Source of the DNA: Sphingobium sp. CCH11-B1
Lineage (GTDB): Bacteria > Pseudomonadota > Alphaproteobacteria > Sphingomonadales > Sphingomonadaceae
Assembly: GCF_001556865.1 (NCBI RefSeq)
Contig: NZ_LSJY01000062.1
Coordinates: forward strand, 1 to 32,638
Direction: 5' to 3'
DNA length: 32,638 nt
Made by a program: the position numbers and the translations under genes. Shown piece by piece: positions 24,856 to 31,873 of this stretch (position 1 is its first letter; the number at the start of each line of letters is the position of its first letter). The notes below the pieces were generated by a model that was not told the origin of the DNA, searched no databases, and saw only the letters and a list, made by a program, of their open reading frames with translations.

Positions 24856-27810
24856 TTATCGCTCGGGACCGTGAGACGGCTCGGGGTGATGGACAGGAAA
24901 TGGCGTTGGCCGCGTCGGCTGATTGTCTGGTGCCCCGCGATCGGTGCGGGCGCGGTCGAGAATGCCCTCGAGGAAGCGGTCCAGGACCTGTGCAATACTG
25001 CGCGCGCCCTCGGCGAGATGTTCGGCGGCGCCGCGCGGCGGACGCTCCCGGCGATCAAGATGCCGTTCGAGCATGCGATCGCGGCGTTGTGCGCGCAATT
25101 GCTCCTGTTCGGCCTTGAGATTGGCCAGATGCTGTCCATGGCGGTTAGAGAGTGCATCGACACGGTCTGCCTTCAGCCGCCCCAACCCTTCCGACGAAGA
25201 TGTTTTCTCGCCCGACTGCCGCTCGAGCTTGGCGATCAACGCCTCGACGTCGTTGGTCCAAAGCCTCGCGCCGAAGGCCGCGCGGGTGATGGCCGTGTAG
25301 AAATTCTGGGCGTTGACCAGCGGCGATTCGACCGGGGCGAGCACGAAGACGCGCGGATAGGTCTTGGACTGGGCGGAATAGACGGTTTCGGCATAGCCAT
25401 GATCCCAGGTCCTGTGCTCGGCGAGATCGACCTGTTGCACACGTCCGTCCCGGTCCCAGCGGATCGTTGCCACCTCCCCTCCCAGCTTCTGCACGGTTCC
25501 GCGCTCGGAATTGCGCAGATCCAGTTCACGGTTGACGAGACGCCACTGGATACGGTCTCCTTCGGCAAGATCGCGATATTCGGGATTGAATATGTTGATG
25601 TGCCGGGCCCCGGTGGTCTGCGGATCCCATCGGATTGTGCGTCCTTGCTCATCGACGAGGCGCACGACCTGCCGGCCATTGGGTTCACGCCCCAGTCCGA
25701 TGACGTGATAGTCGGCATTGCGGGCGACACCGAGGCCGACGATGTCGCGGTCGAAGCGCACGATCTGACCAGAGCCGTAAAAACGCGCCATATGCTTTTC
25801 AATGTCGGTCAGGCCGGCGGGTGCGAGGATGGACAGCCGGCTATCCTGGGCGGCGAGACCATTCTCATCCTTCAGCGCATCGCGAATCTTGCTGTTGACG
25901 ATGAGGCGGGTCGCATTGTCGAGGACGAGAATATTGGTGCCGACCCGCGAGTCCGGCTTGAGCCGTATCCAGGCATGGACGACCTGCTCGGCCATCCTCT
26001 CATTGTCGGTGACGGTGCTGACGCTATCGAGCTTTGCCAATGACTCGGTGAAGTTGCCCGAACGTGCGGCAGTGACGGCCGCCTTGATCGATTTGGTTTC
26101 CTGACGCACGGCCTCGGTAAGTTCGACCGTCGGCAGGCCCAGTTTGCGCATCAGCCAGAACGGCTTGCCCTGCTCGATGGCGCCAGTCTGTTTCTCGTCG
26201 CCCAGCAGCAGCAATCGTGCGCCCGTCGTCCTGCTGATTTCAAGCAGCCGCTGTGCCTGGCGGTTACTCAGTTGCCCCGCCTCGTCGAGGACCAGCACAT
26301 GACGGTCGGTGATCCCCTGCCCGCCTCGCGCGACGAAGCCGGCAACAGTATAGGAGGCGATATCTGCCCTCTTGCCAAGTTCGGCGGCCGCCGAAGATGT
26401 GGGCGCCAGGGCGATCAAGGTCGTGCCGGGCTCAGCCGCCTCTCCCAACACTCTGACCAGCGTCGATTTGCCGGATCCCGCGACACCGTGGATGGCGGTG
26501 ATGCGATCGGGTGTCAGCGCCGTCTCGACAAGGGCATTCTGCTGCTGTTTGTTGAGGCTGGTCCCCTCCAGCACGGTAAGTAATCGATCACTTGAGGCAA
26601 TCGGGCGAGCATCATTCAGGCCGAGCGCGATATGCTGGGTGAGCGCCAGTTCCAGCCGCCAGGATTTGCGACTGGTTCTCCCGCGCGTCAGTATCTTGTC
26701 GCCGGTCTGCTCATGGGTCGGCAGCAGCTTGCGCACCAGTTCGTGGTTTTCAATCCGGGGACGGATATCCTCGAGCCGGACTTCGCCGACATGGGCGGCG
26801 AGACCAGTGCGCAGAATATCGCCCAGATTGTTGACCGCTTCCGTCGTCTCCAATTGCCGCAAGCCGAACAGCGCGGCACGCGATGCCTCCTTTTCGGTGG
26901 GTGGCAGGTGTCTGCCTTCTCGCTCATGCGTTTCGTCGGTGATCAACCGCAGCGCGTCGAGCCGTGGCCCGGTCCGCTGGTGCCACCGCGCGACAAGGTC
27001 TTCCTTGCCGATCTTCACCTTGGCCTTGCGCGTGGCGTAGAATGAGGCGCGCTGGGCCTTCTGTCCCACCAGCCCATGTTCGCGGGCATGTTCTTCGATC
27101 GCGTCGGCGCGCTGCGAGAATTGTTCAATCAGATCATCGGGAACACCGCGTATCTCGAAGAGGCCCGATCGCGGGTTGGTGTCAATCTCATAGCCAGCCT
27201 CGCGCAACCCGAAGGCCAGGGCATTGCGATAGATCTGACCCGCGACGCGCTGTTCGCCATACATGACCCTGCTTTCCAGGCTCGCCATGGGATCGCCGGC
27301 TTCACGGTTGGTCATGTTGAGGACGGCCAGATGGGTGTGGAGATGAGGATCGAGTTCGCGACTGCCATGTTCGGTAAAGCGCGCAACGAGGATGCGACCG
27401 GTGGTTTCGTGAACGATCTGGCCTTCGTTCCGGCGGCGCAACTGCGCCTGTTCCTCCAGATAGGCGATAGCGGCGGTCACCGCTCCCTCATGGGCGGCAA
27501 GTACGCGTTCGTCCCCGGCCACCAGCGCCATGATCGACACGGACTTTGGCGCGTTGACCGCGAAGTCCCAGCCGGGATGGTGTTGGATCTGCCCATCGGC
27601 GCGATGGCGCCCCAGCTGCTGGTCGCCAACCTTGCCAGCCAGAAGGTCGCGAAACAGCTTCGGATCGACCGCGCCTGACAGCCCAAGATCAGCCGCGAGC
27701 TTGCCGGCCCATTCCGAAGGCTCGTTCCCGCCCTTGGTGTAATAGTCGCCGACCGTATAATAGCGGGCAATGTTGGCGGGCCGACCATGGAGACGCTGGG
27801 GCTGGATCAT
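24856..27810 (-). CDS. traI: MobF family conjugative relaxase-helicase (TrwC/TraI-like)
   Basis: Nicks one strand at oriT, attaches covalently to it and unwinds the DNA for transfer. The N-terminal relaxase domain (about 1-300) has tyrosine pairs at 17-18 and 23-24 and the three-histidine metal site His156-x-His158-x-His160 in DPHLHTHLAVLNM. A RecD-like helicase follows, with Walker A GVAGSGKST at 442-450, Walker B LVLDEAGQ with Asp509-Glu510, and helicase motifs RLLLLGDEKQTGAIEQG and PRVFVLAPVESPLVNAQNF. The C-terminus is charged and helical. Length, 984 residues, is TrwC-like. ATG 27810 overlaps the traD stop, with GAGG five bases upstream. Confidence 0.96.
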   Translation of the reverse strand: MIQPQRLHGRPANIARYYTVGDYYTKGGNEPSEWAGKLAADLGLSGAVDPKLFRDLLAGKVGDQQLGRHRADGQIQHHPGWDFAVNAPKSVSIMALVAGDERVLAAHEGAVTAAIAYLEEQAQLRRRNEGQIVHETTGRILVARFTEHGSRELDPHLHTHLAVLNMTNREAGDPMASLESRVMYGEQRVAGQIYRNALAFGLREAGYEIDTNPRSGLFEIRGVPDDLIEQFSQRADAIEEHAREHGLVGQKAQRASFYATRKAKVKIGKEDLVARWHQRTGPRLDALRLITDETHEREGRHLPPTEKEASRAALFGLRQLETTEAVNNLGDILRTGLAAHVGEVRLEDIRPRIENHELVRKLLPTHEQTGDKILTRGRTSRKSWRLELALTQHIALGLNDARPIASSDRLLTVLEGTSLNKQQQNALVETALTPDRITAIHGVAGSGKSTLVRVLGEAAEPGTTLIALAPTSSAAAELGKRADIASYTVAGFVARGGQGITDRHVLVLDEAGQLSNRQAQRLLEISRTTGARLLLLGDEKQTGAIEQGKPFWLMRKLGLPTVELTEAVRQETKSIKAAVTAARSGNFTESLAKLDSVSTVTDNERMAEQVVHAWIRLKPDSRVGTNILVLDNATRLIVNSKIRDALKDENGLAAQDSRLSILAPAGLTDIEKHMARFYGSGQIVRFDRDIVGLGVARNADYHVIGLGREPNGRQVVRLVDEQGRTIRWDPQTTGARHINIFNPEYRDLAEGDRIQWRLVNRELDLRNSERGTVQKLGGEVATIRWDRDGRVQQVDLAEHRTWDHGYAETVYSAQSKTYPRVFVLAPVESPLVNAQNFYTAITRAAFGARLWTNDVEALIAKLERQSGEKTSSSEGLGRLKADRVDALSNRHGQHLANLKAEQEQLRAQRRDRMLERHLDRRERPPRGAAEHLAEGARSIAQVLDRFLEGILDRARTDRGAPDNQPTRPTPFPVHHPEPSHGPER

Positions 27811-29897
27811 GCCGGCCTCGCCTGCTCACGCGGCCCATCTTCATGGCCATGCTGGACAAGTTCGGAGCGGATTTCTCCCTGCTTGCCGGCAAGGATGGAC
27901 CACAGGGATCGCGCGGGAGCCGGGAGCTCGGCATGCTCTTCATTCAGCAGGATGTCCTCGACCCGCTGCGGATCGATATCGGGCGCCGGAGGGCTGAACA
28001 GATCCGGCTGTGGTGAAGGCGGCGTTGGCGTCTCCTGGAATACCGGGGGCTTCTTCGACGGCTTTTCTCCGGCGTTGGGGGCTGGCGGCGTCTGCGCAGC
28101 CTCGCGCTCCATGGCTTCACGGACCCGCGATTCGGCGTGGGCAATGCGAACGAGTGTTTGCGCCTTGTCGATCTGGGCGGGCGGATCAGTACGTTCGGCG
28201 AAGGCCTCTCCCAGCGATGGAATGTTGTTGAACCGGCTATCGAACCGGACCACAGGCAAATTGCGGCCGAAGCGCAGGAAGCCCACCAGATTGGGCAGGT
28301 TGGTGACTTCGGTCGGCATGACCAGCGGCCGTGTCACCTGCATACGCGATAGGTTGACGCCATCGCGCATGTCGTTGACGCCATAGGACATGCCCTCATT
28401 GGCCTCCACCTGTTCGACCTGACCAAGGTTGATCGAGACATGATCGGCGGTATCCGTATCATTCGCCCGCAGCGCCACCCAGGTTGAGCAATAGCCGGTG
28501 ATCGCCGCGGCATCTTCCTTGCCGTAGGTCGCCTTGAGCTGTGGATAGGACTGGAAGCCCAAAATGCCGCATCCGCCATATTTGCGCGCCCGCGCAAGAA
28601 AGTCCGAAAGCGACGGCAACTTATGCAGCGTCGGCAGTTCGTCGATCACGCAATAGAGCCGCCGGTCGCGATCTGGCGTCAGGCTCATGATGGCGCTGAT
28701 TGCGATGTCGAGCCAGACGGTGATCAGCGGGCGCAGCGAGGGAAGCTGATCGGCTTTCACGGTGATGAAGAGCCAGCTTCCCTCGGCGCCTTTCTCTACC
28801 CAGTCGCGGATCGAGAAGCCGTCCTCGGTATCGTCGAGATAGCTGAAGCTGCGCATGACCGAGGCGAGTTCGGCCTGGATGCCGGCGGATGTCCGCTCGC
28901 CTTCCGTGCTGATGAAGGCGGCGGCGTCCGTGCCGGTGACGAAGGCGGCCAGATCCTTGAGCTTCGAACGCAAGAGCCGATCGAGCAGGACCGAGACATA
29001 GGTATGTTTCTGACGCGCGAGTTTGCGCATGACCGCGACCAGCGTGCCCCGCGCCGCCTTGGCCCAGAAGGGATCGCCATGCTTGTCAGGAATCGTCGAC
29101 TCGGCGATTTGATCATAGTGATAGTCGCGCGGCACATCGACCCAGGGCGACCACCGCGCCGTCCGCTGGTCGAGCGGGTTGAGCAGCATGTCGGTGCCTT
29201 GCCGGTAGAATTTCTCGACGAAGGTGCCGGCGGTGTCATAGACGATCGCGCGACGGCCTGATTTACGGATACCTTCCAGCATGCCGACAATGAGATTGGT
29301 CTTGCCGGTACCCGGAGCGCCGCACAGCAGGATATGCTCGGGCTCGAAGGCTTCCGGAACTGGAACGGCTCCGATAACGAGCGGCCCTTTTTTCTGACCC
29401 CACAGCGCGCGTCGAACCTGGCGGATGGTGCCGAAGCGCGCGCCGCGCAAATATTCGTTGGAGCCGAGCCCCCTGCCCGTCCGCGTGAAATAGAACCACG
29501 CCCAGCCGAGCATGGCAAACGCGAACAGCCCGGAAATTAGCGCCCCATGCAGCAGATAGCCCTCGAAAGACCGCAGGGTCTTGTTCGCGAGCGCCGAGGC
29601 GACCAGCCAGTCCGCCGAAGTCCAGTAAGCCAGGCCTTCTGGCGTGCGAAACTGTACCGGGTCATTGGTTCCGGCAGCCGCGTCGACCTTGATCATCGCC
29701 TCGGCCAGCTTGAGCAGGACAAACCGCTCATATTCGGTCGATTTTTCGAACGCATACCAAAGCGTGCCGATGATCCAGATGATGAAGCCGGCTAATATCG
29801 TCTGGTAAAAGACCTGTGTGGTCATGCGGACGTTGTGGACGATCGCCTGCCCGCCGCGCGTCCATGAACCCAGCATATCGTTGCGGAAGATGCTCAT
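27807..29897 (-). CDS. traD: Type IV coupling protein TraD (VirD4/TrwB family)
   Basis: Hexameric inner-membrane ATPase that hands the relaxase-DNA complex to the secretion channel. Two transmembrane regions lie near residues 27-50 (FYQTILAGFIIWIIGTLWYA) and 115-140 (HGALISGLFAFAMLGWAWFY). The ATPase domain has Walker A LLCGAPGTGKTN with Lys199 and Walker B YCVIDELPTL with Asp419-Glu420, then the GFQSYPQLKATYG region typical of TraD. The C-terminal 110 residues are Pro/Glu-rich and probably recognise the relaxase. Length is 696 residues. It overlaps both neighbours by four bases, so the ribbon-helix-helix protein, TraD and TraI are translated as one coupled set. Confidence 0.95.
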   Translation of the reverse strand: MSIFRNDMLGSWTRGGQAIVHNVRMTTQVFYQTILAGFIIWIIGTLWYAFEKSTEYERFVLLKLAEAMIKVDAAAGTNDPVQFRTPEGLAYWTSADWLVASALANKTLRSFEGYLLHGALISGLFAFAMLGWAWFYFTRTGRGLGSNEYLRGARFGTIRQVRRALWGQKKGPLVIGAVPVPEAFEPEHILLCGAPGTGKTNLIVGMLEGIRKSGRRAIVYDTAGTFVEKFYRQGTDMLLNPLDQRTARWSPWVDVPRDYHYDQIAESTIPDKHGDPFWAKAARGTLVAVMRKLARQKHTYVSVLLDRLLRSKLKDLAAFVTGTDAAAFISTEGERTSAGIQAELASVMRSFSYLDDTEDGFSIRDWVEKGAEGSWLFITVKADQLPSLRPLITVWLDIAISAIMSLTPDRDRRLYCVIDELPTLHKLPSLSDFLARARKYGGCGILGFQSYPQLKATYGKEDAAAITGYCSTWVALRANDTDTADHVSINLGQVEQVEANEGMSYGVNDMRDGVNLSRMQVTRPLVMPTEVTNLPNLVGFLRFGRNLPVVRFDSRFNNIPSLGEAFAERTDPPAQIDKAQTLVRIAHAESRVREAMEREAAQTPPAPNAGEKPSKKPPVFQETPTPPSPQPDLFSPPAPDIDPQRVEDILLNEEHAELPAPARSLWSILAGKQGEIRSELVQHGHEDGPREQARPA

Positions 29898-30193
29898 GGG
29901 AGATCCTCTCCACCGAGCAGACCGCGTTCGGCGAGAATAACGCGGGCCTGCGACATCCCTTGCTCGAGCGCCTTGGGAGACTGCTGGCCGACGGACGTCG
30001 CGACGATCGATAATATCTGGATCGAAGTGGCGAGGATCTCATCCTGGGAGGAGAAGACGTAGCGCTTGCGTTCGTCGACCGCCTGCTCAAGCAGCTGCCG
30101 TATGAAGCCGGACAAGGACAGGTTCGCACCGCGAGCACGGCGCATCAAGGCAGCATGCAGCGACTCATCGAGACGGAAATTGAGCTTGGGCAA
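29894..30193 (-). CDS. Ribbon-helix-helix relaxosome accessory protein (TraY/TrwA-like)
   Basis: A 99-residue DNA-binding protein. The first 45 residues form a ribbon-helix-helix (strand PKLNFRLD, helices ESLHAALMRRARGANLS and LSGFIRQLLEQAV); the rest is helical and may oligomerise. First position in a traD-traI operon is where TraY/TrwA/MobC-type accessory proteins sit; these bind oriT and often repress their own operon. The start is TTG 30193: a stop codon lies in frame shortly upstream and no ATG or GTG intervenes. A near-perfect AAGGAG is nine bases before it, inside a hairpin. Confidence 0.85.
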   Translation of the reverse strand: MPKLNFRLDESLHAALMRRARGANLSLSGFIRQLLEQAVDERKRYVFSSQDEILATSIQILSIVATSVGQQSPKALEQGMSQARVILAERGLLGGEDLP

Positions 30194-30224
30194 GCGAAGG
30201 GTCTCCTTGTCCGGAGACCTTCGC
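30194..30224 (-). promoter_or_regulatory. Hairpin enclosing the ribosome binding site of the transfer operon
   Basis: GCGAAGG-G-TCTCC at 30194-30206 and GGAGACCTTCGC at 30213-30224 form a 12-base-pair stem with one bulged base and a 6-base loop. On the minus-strand transcript the Shine-Dalgarno AAGGAG (30208-30203) lies in this structure, nine bases before the TTG start. Folding would hide it. The same palindrome could be an operator for the ribbon-helix-helix protein. Confidence 0.65.
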
Positions 30225-30451
30225 AGATGTCATGAAGCCTTGGCACGTTACCGAATCCGCATTCGTGGCGCAAGTTACGAAGATTCAAAAATCTATAGCC
30301 GGAAGAATTATAGGAACGCTTTTCGGCTGTTACCGACCGCGGGGTGTTTCAATCGAGGAGTATGGATATGCTTCTTCGCGGCGATTCGCCTTGATCGCGT
30401 GCGGAGATTGCGCATTGCCATATCGCGTGTTCGGGCAGGAGGAAGGCATCA
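30225..30451. other. Divergent intergenic region, candidate oriT
   Basis: No convincing gene. It lies between the relaxosome operon and a divergent regulator gene, where MobF systems usually keep oriT. Visible structure: GTTACCGA at 30247-30254 and 30329-30336, with near-copy GTTACGA at 30274-30280; a perfect inverted repeat CGAAT-CCGC-ATTCG at 30252-30265; and an imperfect one, AGCCGGAAG / CTTTTCGGCT, at 30297-30328. The part around 30280-30315 is AT-richer than its surroundings. Nic site not identified. Confidence 0.4.
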
Positions 30452-30967
30452 GTGGAAGAATCAGACGGCCTCTCCCGCTGGTCACGCCTCACTGACAAGC
30501 ATCGCGCCTGCCTCGATCTTGTTGTTGAACGCAAGAGTTCGAAGGAAATCGCACGGGTTCTTCAGATTTCCAAGCCCACCGTCGATCAGCGCATCACCGC
30601 CGCCCGAAAAATTCTCGATGCAGCCGACCGCGATCAGGCGGCAGTCATCTACGCCAGGTTGAAGAGTGTATATGATCGCGTCACATATGATCCAGTGCAG
30701 CTTCCCCCGCTGCCTGTCCTGGTGCCATCAGACTTCTCGGACGGCGACCCGTCATCGGTTCTTTTGCTGAGCGATAGTATCGCGCCCAGCATCAGGTCCG
30801 GGGACATAGGGAAGGATTTTCTGGCGCCGTTCCAGGAAGGGTGGAGACACGATTACGGCATCCCGGCGCGCATAATGATCATGGTGGCTATGCTCACCGC
30901 CCTGGTCATCGTCGTGTTTCTGGGCCTCGGCATTGCCGAGACGCTTACGCGCCTCGTTTCCAACTAA
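30452..30967 (+). CDS. LuxR-type HTH protein with C-terminal membrane anchor
   Basis: Residues about 10-60 form a LuxR/GerE-type helix-turn-helix (LTDKHRACLDLVVERKSSKE, then IARVLQISKPTVDQRITAAR), and residues about 145-165 a single hydrophobic helix (MIMVAMLTALVIVVFLGLGI), with a Pro/Asp/Ser-rich linker between. So it is a membrane-tethered one-component regulator without a recognisable sensor domain. The start is GTG 30452, backed by AGGAGG nine bases upstream. Length is 171 residues. Three short plus-strand genes follow closely. Its divergence from the transfer operon makes it a candidate regulator of transfer; that is inference from position. Confidence 0.85.
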   Translation: MEESDGLSRWSRLTDKHRACLDLVVERKSSKEIARVLQISKPTVDQRITAARKILDAADRDQAAVIYARLKSVYDRVTYDPVQLPPLPVLVPSDFSDGDPSSVLLLSDSIAPSIRSGDIGKDFLAPFQEGWRHDYGIPARIMIMVAMLTALVIVVFLGLGIAETLTRLVSN

Positions 30968-31028
30968 TCCTGACAATCTGGCCCAACATTGCCCGGAAGC
31001 GCTTCGCGCTCCCGGCGAAGGAGAAACT

Positions 31029-31355
31029 ATGTCCAATTCCGAATCGCTCGCGGTAGCTCGTCTCCAACGCGATGTGCCTGGTGCCGAAGCCCGGATCGAC
31101 GACGCAATCATCGCCCTTTCCACGCTCATGACCAGCGTCGTGACTGCCCGGCGTGAGATAGGCGTTGCCGCGAAAACGGGGCAGGCGACCATCATACGTC
31201 TCGCAAAGGCGCAGATGTCGCTGATCGATATCAGCAACGACGTTCTACGGGCCCATGGCGAACTTGCCGATATCGGCAAGGAGACCGCAGGTCTCGATCT
31301 CCACGAATGTCCTTCGATGGCCGTAGCGCCCCCTCACCTCGCCGCCGTTGCCTAA
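31029..31355 (+). CDS. Small helical hypothetical protein
   Basis: Not recognised. 108 residues from ATG 31029, which has AAGGAG five to six bases upstream. The protein looks mostly alpha-helical (ARIDDAIIALSTLMTSVVTA, QATIIRLAKAQMSLIDISND, VLRAHGELADIGKETAG), without membrane segments, and ends in a short Pro/Ala tail with one cysteine. It lies 61 bases after the HTH-membrane protein gene and before a membrane protein gene. Coding potential is good; the function cannot be inferred beyond membership of this accessory row. Confidence 0.7.
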   Translation: MSNSESLAVARLQRDVPGAEARIDDAIIALSTLMTSVVTARREIGVAAKTGQATIIRLAKAQMSLIDISNDVLRAHGELADIGKETAGLDLHECPSMAVAPPHLAAVA

Positions 31356-31396
31356 AGTCGATTGACCAGGAGCCATCGACATGATTTGGAAACGGA

Positions 31397-31873
31397 ATGT
31401 TACGCATTGCCCTGTTTCTGATATTCCTGTCGATGGCGATCGGATACGCCATCTGGAAGGGAGGAGTGCCGGAACGGGCTATGGCCGCTATCCTGATAGC
31501 CATGGCCTTGATGGATCAGGCTCTTCACCTCTTCATACCGGCCCACTTTGCGACGGTCGACACCGGTCATCTTACGATCGATCTCTTTGCGGCGGCATCG
31601 ACGATCTCGCTGGCCATAGTGGCGCACAGGTTCTGGCCGATGGTGGCTGCCGTCCTTCAGATACTTCCACTTCTGGCGCATTTCAGCCGGGCGCTGGATC
31701 TGAGCATGCATCCGATCGCGTATCTGACGATGCAGGTTGCCTCATCCTGGCTTCTCCCGCCGCTTCTGGCCCTCGGAACCTGGCGACATCGGCTGCGCCT
31801 GCAACGCAACGGCAGCGATCCATCCTGGCAGACTTCATTGAAATCATCGAGCCGGTCGATGGAGACCAGCTAG
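31397..31873 (+). CDS. Multi-pass membrane protein of unknown function
   Basis: Not recognised. 158 residues with four to five hydrophobic segments: about 2-20 (LRIALFLIFLSMAIGYAIW), 28-48 (AMAAILIAMALMDQALHLFI), 60-96 (possibly two helices, LFAAASTISLAIVAH and WPMVAAVLQILPLLAHF) and 107-128 (IAYLTMQVASSWLLPPLLAL), then a basic tail. The start is uncertain: ATG 31397 has only a weak GGA-rich site, while AGGAG at 31368-31372 is ideally spaced for an ATG at 31381 that reads in a different frame. Its last 50 bases overlap the RadC-like frame. Confidence 0.7.
   Translation: MLRIALFLIFLSMAIGYAIWKGGVPERAMAAILIAMALMDQALHLFIPAHFATVDTGHLTIDLFAAASTISLAIVAHRFWPMVAAVLQILPLLAHFSRALDLSMHPIAYLTMQVASSWLLPPLLALGTWRHRLRLQRNGSDPSWQTSLKSSSRSMETS

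Noticed and set aside
30232..30495. 87-codon plus-strand frame between the transfer operon and the HTH gene
   Set aside because: No ribosome binding site, no recognisable fold, and it runs into the HTH gene in another frame; the region is better explained as regulatory or oriT DNA.
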